Positions 46,113 through 55,404 are shown, numbered from the stretch's first letter. The stretch: 64,000 nucleotides of DNA from Acetobacter garciniae (GCF_017377735.1 NZ_JAFVMH010000001.1:682001-746000); one strand, 5' to 3'. Notes: a model not told the origin generated them from the letters alone. Numbers and translations: made by a program.

Positions 46113-47372
46113 ATGAGCATGAGCACGCACCTGTCTCTTTCCAAGGACAAGATCCGTATTCTTCTGCTGGAGGGCATTCACGACAGTGCTGTCGCTCTTT
46201 TGAAAGCCTCGGGATACGAAAATGTCGTGCGGCAGAAAGGCGCGCTGGAGGGGGCCGCCCTGCGCGAAGCCCTTGAAGGCGTGCATATTGTCGGCATCCG
46301 TTCCAGAACGCAGTTGACAAAAGAGGTGATCGACGCGGCAGATCGTCTGATGGCCATCGGCTGTTTCTGCATCGGGACCAACCAGGTCGATCTGGACACC
46401 GCCCGGCTGGAGGGTATTCCGGTTTTCAACGCGCCTTACAGCAATACGCGTTCGGTCGCCGAACTGGTCATGGGCGAGATCGTCATGCTCATGCGCCGGA
46501 TTTTCCCCCGTTCGGTGGAATGCAACCAGGGCATATGGAACAAGTCGGCCGCCAATAGCTGGGAAGTGCGCGGCAAGACGCTGGGTATCGTGGGCTATGG
46601 CTCCATCGGTTCGCAGTTGTCCGTGCTGGCGGAAGCCTTCGGCATGCGCGTGATCTACTACGATGTGGTGGACAAGCTGGGCCACGGCAACGCCACCCCG
46701 ATCGACACGCTCGAAGATCTGCTGGGCCAGAGCGACGTGGTCAGCCTGCATGTGCCCCAGCTTCCCACCACCGCCAACCTCATGGGTGCTGCGCAGATCA
46801 AGGCCATGAAGCCCGGCTCCTTCCTGATCAACAATGCCCGTGGCAATGTGGTGGATCTGGACGCGCTGGCCGAATCTGTCAAAAGCGGGCACCTGCTGGG
46901 GGCTGCCATAGACGTGTTCCCCAAGGAACCCAAGGGCCCGGGTGACAAGCTGTCCACGCCGATCATGGGCCTGGACAATGTCATCCTTACCCCGCATATC
47001 GGCGGCTCCACGGCCGAAGCGCAGGAGCGGATCGGTGTTGAGGTCGCGCGCAAGCTGGTTGAATATTCCGACGTGGGTTCGACCCTGGGGGCGGTGAACT
47101 TCCCCGGCGTGCAGTTGCCCCAAAGCCCGCGCGGCACGCGTTTCATGCATGTCCACCACAATGTGCCGGGCATGATGATGAAGCTGAACGAGATCTTCCT
47201 GCGTGAAGCCTGCAACGTGACGGCGCAGTTCCTCCAGACCGATGGGGAAATCGGCTACGTGGTGATCGAGGCCGATACCGGCGGCAATACGGAACTGGAC
47301 GACCGCCTGCTGACCGCCCTGCGTGAACTCGACGGCACGGTGCGTGCACGCCTGATCTACAAGGGCAAGTAA
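46113..47372 (+). CDS. serA: D-3-phosphoglycerate dehydrogenase
   Basis: First step of serine synthesis. It has 419 residues, the E. coli-type length: a substrate domain with GIRSRTQLT and CFCIGTNQVD, an NAD domain with the GYGSIGSQ motif, RGNVVDLDAL and the active His in ILTPHIGGSTAEAQ, then a C-terminal ACT domain (about 345-419) for serine feedback. Two ATGs (46113, 46119) are possible. comM follows after 4 bases. Confidence 0.95.
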   Translation: MSMSTHLSLSKDKIRILLLEGIHDSAVALLKASGYENVVRQKGALEGAALREALEGVHIVGIRSRTQLTKEVIDAADRLMAIGCFCIGTNQVDLDTARLEGIPVFNAPYSNTRSVAELVMGEIVMLMRRIFPRSVECNQGIWNKSAANSWEVRGKTLGIVGYGSIGSQLSVLAEAFGMRVIYYDVVDKLGHGNATPIDTLEDLLGQSDVVSLHVPQLPTTANLMGAAQIKAMKPGSFLINNARGNVVDLDALAESVKSGHLLGAAIDVFPKEPKGPGDKLSTPIMGLDNVILTPHIGGSTAEAQERIGVEVARKLVEYSDVGSTLGAVNFPGVQLPQSPRGTRFMHVHHNVPGMMMKLNEIFLREACNVTAQFLQTDGEIGYVVIEADTGGNTELDDRLLTALRELDGTVRARLIYKGK

Positions 47373-47376
47373 GCCA

Positions 47377-48891
47377 ATGACCGTGAACGCGGGAATGATG
47401 AATTTCCGCGTTCGCAGTTTTGCCTTTTCGGGGATCGAGGCGCGCCCCGTCTGGGTGGAGGTCCAGGTTTCATCCGGCCTGCCGGCCTTTCTGGTCGTGG
47501 GCCTTCCCGACAAGGCGGTAGCCGAAGCGCGTGAACGTGTGCGCGCGGCACTGACTTCCATCGGCCTTGCTTTGCCGGTGCGTCGCATTCTGGTCAATCT
47601 TGTCCCCGCCGACCTGCCCAAGGAAGGGTCGCATTTCGACCTGCCCATCGCCCTTGCCTTGCTGGCAGCCATGGGGGTTGTGCCGGGGGAGGAACTCAGC
47701 CGTTTCGCGGCATTGGGCGAACTCTCGCTCGACGGGCGCATCAACCCGGTCTCCGGCGTGCTTTCAGCCGCCCTGGAAGCCGCCGCGATGGATCTGGGGC
47801 TGATCTGCCCCGCCCCCCAGGGGGAGGAAGCGTTGTGCGGGGGTGATATATCCATTCTCGCCGCACCGGATCTACTGGCCCTTATCAACCATTTCAGCGG
47901 CCTGCAGGTGCTCACACCGCCTGTTTTTTCCACGCAGCCCCCCTCACCCGACCGGCCAGAGCCCGACCTGGCCGATGTCAAAGGCATGGAGACCGGGCGT
48001 CGGGCGCTGGAAATCGCAGCCGCCGGGGGGCATTCGCTCCTGCTGTCGGGGCCACCGGGGGCTGGCAAGTCCATGCTCTCCGCCCGGCTGGTGGGTTTGC
48101 TGCCGGACCTGACTGCGCGGGAAAGCCTGGAAGTCTCGCGTATCTACAGTGCGGCCGGATTGCTCAAGGACGGCCGCCCCCTGCGCCGCCCGCCTTATCG
48201 CGATCCCCATCATTCAGCCAGCCTGCCCGCTTTGGTGGGGGGTGGCTCGCGCGCCAGGCCGGGGGAAATCAGCCTGGCGGATTGCGGCGTGCTGTTCCTG
48301 GACGAGCTGCCGGAATTTTCGCGCGCGGCTCTGGAATCCCTGCGCCAGCCGCTTGAAACCGGGCGCATCAGTATTGCGCGCGCAGCCGCCCATGTGGCCT
48401 ACCCTGCCCGTTTCCAGTTGATCGCCGCCATGAACCCGTGCCGTTGCGGTTATCTGGGCGATGCCTCGCGCGAATGCCGCAAAGCCCCCCGCTGCGGGGA
48501 AGATTACATGGCGCGCCTGTCAGGTCCCCTATTGGACCGCATCGATCTGCATGTGTCCATGCAGCCTTACGAACCCTTGTCTTATATGGCCGCCCCGGCG
48601 GGAGAAAATACGGCAACGGTCGCATTGCGGGTGGAAGCCGCGCGCAGGATGCAGGCCGAACGCCAGGGTGCGCATAAAAATGCCGAGGCTGCGTTGGATG
48701 TCTTGCGCCTATCCGATCCCGCGCAGGACATGGCGCAGGCGGTAGCCACGCGGTTTCGTTTTTCCGCCCGTGGCTACACCCGCCTGATCCGGGTCGCACG
48801 CACCATTGCGGACCTTGCGGGATGTGCCGAAATCCAGCCCGAACATATTGCCGAAGCCACGACTTTTCGCGTACGCGGGGGCGGCCAGTAA
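47377..48891 (+). CDS. comM: YifB/ComM family AAA+ ATPase (Mg-chelatase-like)
   Basis: A hexameric helicase-like ATPase; ComM promotes branch migration during natural transformation in other species. It has 504 residues: an N-terminal Lon-like domain (FLVVGLPDKAVAEARERVR, LVNLVPADLPKEGSHFDLPI), Walker A SGPPGAGKS (224-232), Walker B GVLFLDELPEFSR, and the Cys motif MNPCRCGYLGD ... CRKAPRC. It is 4 bases after serA. No other competence gene is in the window. Confidence 0.94.
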   Translation: MTVNAGMMNFRVRSFAFSGIEARPVWVEVQVSSGLPAFLVVGLPDKAVAEARERVRAALTSIGLALPVRRILVNLVPADLPKEGSHFDLPIALALLAAMGVVPGEELSRFAALGELSLDGRINPVSGVLSAALEAAAMDLGLICPAPQGEEALCGGDISILAAPDLLALINHFSGLQVLTPPVFSTQPPSPDRPEPDLADVKGMETGRRALEIAAAGGHSLLLSGPPGAGKSMLSARLVGLLPDLTARESLEVSRIYSAAGLLKDGRPLRRPPYRDPHHSASLPALVGGGSRARPGEISLADCGVLFLDELPEFSRAALESLRQPLETGRISIARAAAHVAYPARFQLIAAMNPCRCGYLGDASRECRKAPRCGEDYMARLSGPLLDRIDLHVSMQPYEPLSYMAAPAGENTATVALRVEAARRMQAERQGAHKNAEAALDVLRLSDPAQDMAQAVATRFRFSARGYTRLIRVARTIADLAGCAEIQPEHIAEATTFRVRGGGQ

Positions 48892-48937
48892 AAGAGTATT
48901 TCAAAGCCCGGCCTACGAAATAGTCTGCAAACTCCTG

Positions 48938-49015
48938 AAAGTTTTTTGGTGAAGCTTTTTTCAAAAAGCTTCAGGGAATATCGCCTTTTTGAAAAAGGCG
49001 ATGCCAAAAAACTTT
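48938..49015. repeat. AT-rich structured repeat element, copy 2 (complete)
   Basis: A perfect 12-base outer inverted repeat, AAAGTTTTTTGG (48938-48949) with CCAAAAAACTTT (49004-49015), encloses two hairpins. These are the 22-base palindrome at 48951-48972, identical to copy 1, and a 23-base one at 48980-49002 (ATCGCC/GGCGAT ends). The whole can fold as a three-way junction. It lies 47 bases after comM in the gap before the converging metC. Confidence 0.85.
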
Positions 49016-49113
49016 TATCATTCCCTGTTCACGCAGATGCGCAGGCGTTCGGCCCTATCTTCGGGCCCGAAGGACACCTTCAACCCGTAGGAACAGGCCT
49101 TGCAAACCGCGTA

Positions 49114-50325
49114 TCAGGCGGCGTCCGGCAGGTTTGCGAGTGCCTGTTTCAGGTCGGCGATCAGGTCATCGGTGTTTTCCAGGCCGATTTGCAGGCGCAA
49201 ACCCGGTCCCTGCCCGACTGGCGCGGGAAAGCTGCGGGCGATGGAACCCGTACTGGGCAGGACAAGGCTTTCATACCCGCCCCAGGATGCGCCGATGCCG
49301 AAATGGTGCAGGCTTTCGATCATGGTTTCCATCGCCTGCTGGGTGTAGCCGGGTTTGAGCACCACGCCGAACAGGCAGCCTGCTCCGCTGAAATCACGCT
49401 GCCACAGGGCATGGCCCGGGCAGTCTGGCAGGGCCGGGTGGAGTACGCGCATGACCTGGGGCTGGTCTTTCAGCCACTGGGCAATAAGCAAGGCCGAACG
49501 GGCCTGCTGCGCCAGCCGCACCCCCATGGTGCGCAGGCCGCGCAAGGTCAGCCAGCATTCGTCCGGCCCGCATACCTGGCCGGTCTGAATGGCGGCATCG
49601 CGCAGCAGGTGCCAGCTCTGCGCTTCCGCGACCGTAACGGCCCCCGCAATAACGTCGGAATGGCCTGCTGGGTATTTTGTCAGCGCCTGGATGGAAACAT
49701 CCACCCCGTGGCGGAACGGGGCGAAAATGCCAAAACCCCAGGTATTGTCCAAAAACAGCCTGGCCCCATGCTCATGCGCGACATCGGCCAGCATGGGAAC
49801 GTCCTGTACCTCGAACGTATGGCTGCCTGGGCTTTCGGCAAAGACCACCTTGGTATTGGGGCGCATGAAGCTGGCCAGGGTTGCGCGGTCGGCCATGGGC
49901 GGGAAGTAGGAAATCTCGACCCCGAAGCGCTTGAGCATGGTCTCGGCAAAGCGGCGGGTGGGGCCGTAGACATTGTCGGAAAACAGGCAGTGATCGCCTG
50001 CCCCCAGAAACGCCAGAAGCGGGAGCGTGCAGGCCGCAAGCCCCGAGCCGACAAGCTGGCAGTCCGTCCCGCCTTCCACCGTGGCGATCACCTTTTCCAG
50101 TTCGTGCTGGATGGGGGAGCCCATCGCCCCATAGCCGCTGGTATGGTCGTACCGTTGGTGGCCCTTGCGGTTCATGGCGTCCAGGGTCGGGAACAGCACG
50201 GTGGAACCACGCGTGGCGGGCATGTTGACGAAAACGCCATCCTCGGACGGGGCGGGGCGTCCTGCACTCGACAGGACCGTGCCCAGCCGCTGCCAGCCTT
50301 CGGCCACTTTGCGCGGATCCGTCAT
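49114..50325 (-). CDS. metC: Cystathionine beta-lyase-type PLP enzyme
   Basis: Cleaves cystathionine to homocysteine, or a related Cys/Met-metabolism reaction. It has 403 residues with the PLP Lys in QALTKYPAGHSDVIAG, SGLAACTLPLLAFLGAGDH, and the Tyr/Arg pair in YGPTRRFAE. The C-terminal FGIGASWGGYESLVLP matches MetC more than MetB. ATG 50325 has CGGAG upstream and overlaps the sseA stop by ATGA. Confidence 0.92.
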   Translation of the reverse strand: MTDPRKVAEGWQRLGTVLSSAGRPAPSEDGVFVNMPATRGSTVLFPTLDAMNRKGHQRYDHTSGYGAMGSPIQHELEKVIATVEGGTDCQLVGSGLAACTLPLLAFLGAGDHCLFSDNVYGPTRRFAETMLKRFGVEISYFPPMADRATLASFMRPNTKVVFAESPGSHTFEVQDVPMLADVAHEHGARLFLDNTWGFGIFAPFRHGVDVSIQALTKYPAGHSDVIAGAVTVAEAQSWHLLRDAAIQTGQVCGPDECWLTLRGLRTMGVRLAQQARSALLIAQWLKDQPQVMRVLHPALPDCPGHALWQRDFSGAGCLFGVVLKPGYTQQAMETMIESLHHFGIGASWGGYESLVLPSTGSIARSFPAPVGQGPGLRLQIGLENTDDLIADLKQALANLPDAA

Positions 50326-51170
50326 GGCGCGCGCTCCGTGGTGACGGGAACGCCCGGCGTGCTGCCCCATTCCGCCCAAGACCCGTCATAGAGCGCTCCC
50401 GCCCCCAGGCCTGCCGCCTGGAGCGCGACGGTCAGGACCGCCGCGGTCATGCCCGATCCGCAGGTGGTGACGGCGCTATCGGGTTCGCTCACACCCAGGT
50501 CCTGGAAAATGGCTTTTAATTTCTCGGCAGGCAGGAACAGGCCGTTAGTATCCAGCACGTTTTTGTAAGGCAGGTTGCGCGCGCCGGGCATATGGCCCGA
50601 TGCCACGCCCGGCCGGGGTTCGGGCGCCTGCCCGTAAAAGCGGGCCTCGCTGCGGGCGTCCAGAATGGGCCGACTTGCGCTGGCGACGATAGCCTGCATG
50701 TCCCCCAGCCCCACCACGCGTTTATAGGTCGTGTGCGAAAGGTAGGATACGGGGGCGAAGGCAGGGGTTGGCGCATTGGTCACGGGCAGGTTCCGTGCCC
50801 GCCATTCGGGCAGGCCGCCATGCAGGATATGGGCGTTGGCATGGCCGAACAGCGTTGCAAGCCACCATGCCCGGCAGGCCGAGGCCACGTTGCCCTGATC
50901 GTAGAACACGATGCAGTCCTTGTCTGAAATGCCCATCTGCCCCATCAGGCTGGCAAAACGCCCGGCAGATGGCACTGTGTGGGGCAAAAGGCTTTGCGGG
51001 TCCGAGAACAGCTCGATATCGAAATACTGGCTGCCGATGATATGGCCTTGGGCAAAGAGTTCGGCCGGGCTCGATGTCTCGCCGGGCAGGAGGGCGCTTG
51101 CATCCAGCAGGAAGGGTTTTGACTGTCCGCAGAGTGCCAGAAAATTGTCCACAGAAATAAGGGGAGACAT
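50322..51170 (-). CDS. sseA: 3-mercaptopyruvate sulfurtransferase
   Basis: Transfers sulfur from 3-mercaptopyruvate to cyanide or thiols. It has 282 residues in two rhodanese domains; the active loop is CGSGMTA, the CGSGVTA-type loop of mercaptopyruvate enzymes as opposed to rhodaneses. FYDQGNVASACRAWW and DGSWAEWGS are family blocks. It is coupled to metC by ATGA, which links it to cysteine breakdown. Confidence 0.92.
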   Translation of the reverse strand: MSPLISVDNFLALCGQSKPFLLDASALLPGETSSPAELFAQGHIIGSQYFDIELFSDPQSLLPHTVPSAGRFASLMGQMGISDKDCIVFYDQGNVASACRAWWLATLFGHANAHILHGGLPEWRARNLPVTNAPTPAFAPVSYLSHTTYKRVVGLGDMQAIVASASRPILDARSEARFYGQAPEPRPGVASGHMPGARNLPYKNVLDTNGLFLPAEKLKAIFQDLGVSEPDSAVTTCGSGMTAAVLTVALQAAGLGAGALYDGSWAEWGSTPGVPVTTERAP

Positions 51171-51364
51171 CGTTCAGCCTGGTTCGGGTTTTGCAGGTTT
51201 TTGTTGCACCCATCATATCGCCGCGGGAATTATGTGCACGCCCTTTCTTGTGGGGCATAGGCCTGCTCATGTCCTAGGTGCAGGGTGCCATGCAGCCTTT
51301 TGCAACATGGCGCGCGCGCATTTAGGGAACAGACAAAAACCGCGTTCCGTGGTTTACTGTCACG

Positions 51365-52456
51365 ATGGCGAATGATCAGACCGTGACAGCGGAACGTGCC
51401 CTGCGGTTGCTGCTCCTCGGTGGGGTAGCGTATGGCTGCGTTGTCGTTCTTGCCCCCTTTACCTCGGCTTTTTTGTGGGCCGGTGTTCTGACTTACGCAA
51501 CATGGCCGCTTTTCCTGCATTTGCGCAGGCGTATGGGGGCCAATGCCGCAAGCCTGGCCATGACCACACTTTGCGCGGTCTGCGTGGTGTTGCCCCTGGC
51601 TTTCCTGGCATCGGCCTGCCTGTCCTCCGGCCCCAGATGGGCCGCAAGGCTGATCGACCTGTTTGAACAGGTCGACCGGCTGCCGCCCCTGCCGCAATGG
51701 CTTACCTCCCTTCCGGTTTTCGGTGCCAAGATCAACCATCGCTGGATGTTGTGGAGTCGGGATATCGGTTCCGCCGCGGCGGAGCTTGAACCCTATGCGG
51801 GCAGTATCGTGCATTCGCTGCTGGGTGTGCTGATGCAGGTGGCCAACGGGGCGTTACACCTTGTCATGGCGTTGTTCATCGCCTTCTTTTTCTGGGTCAG
51901 CGGCCCCACCCTGTGGGACACGCTGCAGGCGGTGGTCCTGCGCATTGCGGGGCCGCAGGCCGGGCGGCATCTCTATATTATCGGCAGCACAGTGCGGGGG
52001 ACTGTCTACGGTATTCTGGGCACGGCCATAATCCAGGGTATCCTGACCGGTGTGGGGCTATGCCTGACCGGCGTGGGCGAACCGGTCATGCTGGGCGTGC
52101 TTGCCGCCTTTCTGGCGGTATTTCCCGTGGGGGCGCCCCTGGTGTGGATTCCCGCCGCAATCTGGCTTTTTGTGGCCCAGCATCCCGTCAAGGGGACGCT
52201 GCTGCTGCTTTACGGCCTTGTCTTCGTATCCGGGGCCGATCACCTCATTCGTCCGCTCTTTATCGTCCGGGGCTCCAAGCTGCCTTATCTGCTGACGGTT
52301 CTGGGCGTTATTGGCGGCCTGCTGGCATTTGGCGGCGTGGGGATCTTTCTGGGCCCCATCCTGCTGGCCGTGGGCTTTTCGCTGACCATGGAATTTGCAG
52401 CCCATCCTTCGGGGGGCGTGCTTTCCGCTGATGATAAAAGGAATATCACGCCATGA
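51365..52456 (+). CDS. AI-2E family (PerM-like) membrane protein
   Basis: An inner-membrane protein of 363 residues with about seven to eight membrane segments and a soluble loop after the third (about 85-150). GTVYGILGTAIIQGILTGVG, FPVGAPLVWIPAAIWL and LTVLGVIGGLLAFGGVGIFLGPILLAV (quoted in part) are the conserved AI-2E/PerM blocks. Members export varied small molecules, and no substrate can be inferred here. It overlaps the next gene by ATGA. Confidence 0.88.
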   Translation: MANDQTVTAERALRLLLLGGVAYGCVVVLAPFTSAFLWAGVLTYATWPLFLHLRRRMGANAASLAMTTLCAVCVVLPLAFLASACLSSGPRWAARLIDLFEQVDRLPPLPQWLTSLPVFGAKINHRWMLWSRDIGSAAAELEPYAGSIVHSLLGVLMQVANGALHLVMALFIAFFFWVSGPTLWDTLQAVVLRIAGPQAGRHLYIIGSTVRGTVYGILGTAIIQGILTGVGLCLTGVGEPVMLGVLAAFLAVFPVGAPLVWIPAAIWLFVAQHPVKGTLLLLYGLVFVSGADHLIRPLFIVRGSKLPYLLTVLGVIGGLLAFGGVGIFLGPILLAVGFSLTMEFAAHPSGGVLSADDKRNITP

Positions 52457-53133
52457 GGCGTCGGCTGGCTGGTCTTGTTCATTTCGCGCGTCGCAGACGG
52501 ATACGGGACGGCGCGCATGCCGAAAGCTCCGGGCTCAAGATCATCAGTTGGAACCTGCTGCGCAAGGTGGGGGCGAGCGTGCAGGACGTTGCCGCCCTGA
52601 TCGATACGGAACAGCCCGATATCCTGCTGATGCAGGAAGCCACGGCGGAAATCGACCTTCTTCCGCATATGGTGGGTGGTCATTATGCGCGGTGTCCCCT
52701 GCCCGGCCGTATTCATGGCCTTGCCTGCTGGAGCACCCTGCCCTTCGCGCGAACACCCCGCGCCTGCACCATTCCTTCGGGGGTGATTGTCAAACGCCAT
52801 GCGCAGATCATCGACTACAATGAATTTTCGCTGGCCAATGTGCATCTTTCGCACGGGCAGATGCTCAACCGGCGGCAACTCCGGCGTATTGCGGCCCTGA
52901 TGTCTTCGCCCTGTGCCATTCTGGGGGATTTCAACCTTGTCGGCCCCGCCATGTTGCCGGGTTTCAAGGATGTGGGGCCGCGGGCCCCCACGCACCGCAT
53001 GGCGGACCTGGTGCCGATCAGGATCGATCGCTGCCTTGTCGAAGGCATGACCTGCCACGAAGCGCGGGTACTGCCCGTTTTTGCCTCCGATCATCAGCCC
53101 ATAGCCGTAACCCTTGGTGGCGTTCCGTCATAA
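52453..53133 (+). CDS. Endonuclease/exonuclease/phosphatase family protein
   Basis: A metal-dependent phosphodiesterase fold of 226 residues: IISWNLLRKV, ILLMQEAT with the metal Glu, NVHLSHGQ, ILGDFNLVG, and VFASDHQPIAVTL. The first 25 residues are very basic (RRRLAGLVHFARRRRIRD) with no clear signal peptide. Translation is coupled to the AI-2E gene. The substrate is unknown; it could be a nuclease or a lipid/sugar phosphatase. Confidence 0.86.
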   Translation: MRRRLAGLVHFARRRRIRDGAHAESSGLKIISWNLLRKVGASVQDVAALIDTEQPDILLMQEATAEIDLLPHMVGGHYARCPLPGRIHGLACWSTLPFARTPRACTIPSGVIVKRHAQIIDYNEFSLANVHLSHGQMLNRRQLRRIAALMSSPCAILGDFNLVGPAMLPGFKDVGPRAPTHRMADLVPIRIDRCLVEGMTCHEARVLPVFASDHQPIAVTLGGVPS

Positions 53134-53142
53134 ACGGGGCTG

Positions 53143-54570
53143 CTACAGGTAAGGCATGAACAGGCGGGCGAAGGAATCGCGTATCTGTACCAGCTTGTTG
53201 CGCTTATCCAGGTCGTAATGGGTCAGCCGGTGGTTTTTATGGCGCGAGATGAAATCGTCCAGGCTCTGGGCGATTGCGGGGTCGTATGTTTCCATATTGA
53301 TTTCGAAATTCAGGCGCAGACTGCGGATATCGAGGTTGGAACTGCCGACAAAGGACCATGTCTTGTCCACGACCATCAGCTTCGAATGATTGAACGGCGG
53401 GTCCGCCAGCCATACGCGGGCCCCCGCATCCAGCAGCGGGGCGATATTGGCGGCGCAGGCCCAGTCCAGCACGCGGTGGTTGCTGCGCAGGGGAATGACA
53501 AGATCGACCTGCACCCCGCGCAGTGCGGCCAGCCCCAGTTCGGTTAAAAAACGCGCACCCGGCAGGAAATAGGGCGTCATGATCCGGATATTGTTGCGCG
53601 CCAATGTCACGGACTGGAGGGTCGTGTATTCGATTTTCTCCAGATCCGTATCGGGGCCCGCAGTCACGATCCGGGCCAGGGAGTCTCCCGTGCCCTTGTA
53701 TTCATGGCAAAACAGGTCGTCGCTCAGCGTTTCGTGGGTGGTGAAATACCAGTCCCATGCGGCGGCTTCGGCTAGTTGGCGCACTACCGGGCCTTCCACC
53801 TTGAAATGGGTGTCCGAAACCGGGTGCAGCGGATGGCGCGACACCATGTTTTCATCGCCGATATTCAGCCCGCCCAGGAAGCCTATGCGGCCATCCACCA
53901 CCAGAATTTTCCGGTGATTGCGCAAATTGATGAACGGCATGCGCCATGGCCACACCGAATGCATGAAGCGCCCGCACGGCACGCCTTCATGCTGGAGCCT
54001 GTGGTACAGGGGCGAGAGAAAATACCCGCTGCCGATCCCATCCACCAGCACGCGCACCGCAACCCCGCGCCGGTGCGCCTGGGCCAGTTTCTGAACGAAG
54101 GCTTCACCGATCGTATCGTGGCGGAAGATATAGGAGCAGAGCAGCACACTTTTTTGTGCGCTTTCTATGGCGTCCAGCATATGGGGATAGGTGCCGTCAC
54201 CATCGTGCAGGATGGTGATGCTGTTGCCCGAAACCAGCGGGCGAGCCGTCAGCCTGCCGACCATGCGCGCTAGAGGGGCAAACTGCCCGTCCAGGTCATG
54301 GTGCCAGGAGGAGAGTTTTGAAATTTCCTGCCGCCCGGTGGCGCGCCTGCTGACCAGCTTCTTCGCCAGCCGTGTCACGCGGTTGATACCGAACATGAGG
54401 TAGAGAACCGTGCCCAGAATGGGCATCATCACGCAAATGCCCATCCACCCGATAGCCGAGGCGGTGTTCCGTTTTGTCAACAAAATGTGAAGAACAACGC
54501 TTGAGACCAGAATAAAACGCAGTATCGTGAGAAACAGAAGCACAGGCGTTAAATGGAGGTCAGGCAACAT
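53143..54570 (-). CDS. cls: Cardiolipin synthase (phospholipase D family)
   Basis: An inner-membrane enzyme joining two phosphatidylglycerols into cardiolipin. It has 475 residues with two N-terminal membrane segments (VLLFLTILRFILVSSVVLHI and IGWMGICVMMPILGTVLYL) and two HKD motifs: NHRKILVVDG, then NHSKLMVVDKTWSFVGSSN. The C-terminus ends FARLFMPYL. The start ATG 54570 lacks a good ribosome site and shares bases with the yraN start on the other strand. Confidence 0.94.
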   Translation of the reverse strand: MLPDLHLTPVLLFLTILRFILVSSVVLHILLTKRNTASAIGWMGICVMMPILGTVLYLMFGINRVTRLAKKLVSRRATGRQEISKLSSWHHDLDGQFAPLARMVGRLTARPLVSGNSITILHDGDGTYPHMLDAIESAQKSVLLCSYIFRHDTIGEAFVQKLAQAHRRGVAVRVLVDGIGSGYFLSPLYHRLQHEGVPCGRFMHSVWPWRMPFINLRNHRKILVVDGRIGFLGGLNIGDENMVSRHPLHPVSDTHFKVEGPVVRQLAEAAAWDWYFTTHETLSDDLFCHEYKGTGDSLARIVTAGPDTDLEKIEYTTLQSVTLARNNIRIMTPYFLPGARFLTELGLAALRGVQVDLVIPLRSNHRVLDWACAANIAPLLDAGARVWLADPPFNHSKLMVVDKTWSFVGSSNLDIRSLRLNFEINMETYDPAIAQSLDDFISRHKNHRLTHYDLDKRNKLVQIRDSFARLFMPYL

Positions 54571-55033
54571 GATGGATAAAAGACCCCCGAAAATTGGTGA
54601 AGTGCCAACTTTAATGCACAATCAGGCCGCGGGACAGGCAAAAGCATCGCTGTCGCGCACCACGACTATCAAGACAACGCGGGGGCGCGCGGCTTATCAA
54701 GACGGTTTTGCCGCCGAAGAGAACGCCTGCACGCTGCTGGCCAAGGCGGGGTGGACCATTCTGCTGCGCCGGGTGCGGACAAGGCGTGGCGAAATTGACA
54801 TTGTGGCCCGCAAGGCCACGGCGATCTGTTTTGTCGAAGTCAAGAAGCGCCGGTCATTGCAGGATGCGGCGTTCAGCCTGTCGAGCGCGCAATCGCAACG
54901 GCTTTTTCGGGCGGCGGAATGCGTTTTGCAACAAAATCCACACTGGCGCTATCAGGAACTACGCTTCGACCTGATTATTCAGGACGATCAGGGGCGCACG
55001 GAGTGGCTGGAAGATATCATCAGGCAGTTTTAA
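54569..55033 (+). CDS. yraN: UPF0102/YraN family nuclease-like protein
   Basis: A small protein of 154 residues with the YraN fold related to Holliday-junction resolvases: GRAAYQDGFAAEENACTLL, then RRGEIDIVARKATAICFVEVK (quoted in part) carrying the D-x(n)-E-x-K pattern. It ends YRFD-like as LRFDLIIQD. GGAGG lies 9 bases before ATG 54569; ATG 54614 is an alternative giving the more usual length. It is divergent from cls with overlapping start codons. Confidence 0.88.
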   Translation: MMDKRPPKIGEVPTLMHNQAAGQAKASLSRTTTIKTTRGRAAYQDGFAAEENACTLLAKAGWTILLRRVRTRRGEIDIVARKATAICFVEVKKRRSLQDAAFSLSSAQSQRLFRAAECVLQQNPHWRYQELRFDLIIQDDQGRTEWLEDIIRQF

Positions 55034-55059
55034 CGCGGTCGGTCGAACGGAATGACCGC

Positions 55060-55383
55060 TCAGGTGCGGTGATGGTGCACTGACTTCTTGGCATGGAGCG
55101 GATGGCTGGGGGCATGGTAGCTGACGAAATGCACCATGTTGCTCGAACGGGTTGTGTGCGCGCTTGCAAGCACAACATGCTGCCGTGCAGTGTGGCTGCT
55201 TGCGGCCACGTGGCGAACGACAGGGCGCGGGCGCGGTGCCGCCGTCAGCGAAGCGAAAGTGAGCTTGGTGGCTTCAAGGTCGGAAATGACCCGTTCAGCA
55301 TGAGCTTGAGGCTGCGATACGACAAGGGTTGCGCATAACGTGCCCAGTACGAGAGCACCCCGAACAAAAAAGACTTGCCGCAT
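55060..55383 (-). CDS. Small secreted histidine-rich protein, unknown function
   Basis: A protein of 107 residues. The signal peptide is clear: MRQVFFVRGALVLGTLCATL, then QAHA before ERVIS. The mature part is basic and histidine-rich, with His spread through ASSHTARQHVV, MVHFVSYHAPSHPLHAKK and the final VHHHRT. No cysteine is in the mature region. Metal binding is possible but only inferred from composition. A 14-base-pair perfect inverted repeat lies 21 bases before the start. It could be the last gene of the pur-grxD strand or separately transcribed. Confidence 0.72.
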   Translation of the reverse strand: MRQVFFVRGALVLGTLCATLVVSQPQAHAERVISDLEATKLTFASLTAAPRPRPVVRHVAASSHTARQHVVLASAHTTRSSNMVHFVSYHAPSHPLHAKKSVHHHRT

Positions 55384-55404
55384 TACCTGTAACCCTGCCC
55401 TGAT

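Noticed and set aside
46104-48074. A 656-codon minus-strand open frame across serA and comM
   Set aside because: It is antisense to two genes with full catalytic motifs, has no recognisable domain and shows the Arg/His/Gly-rich composition of a high-GC shadow frame.
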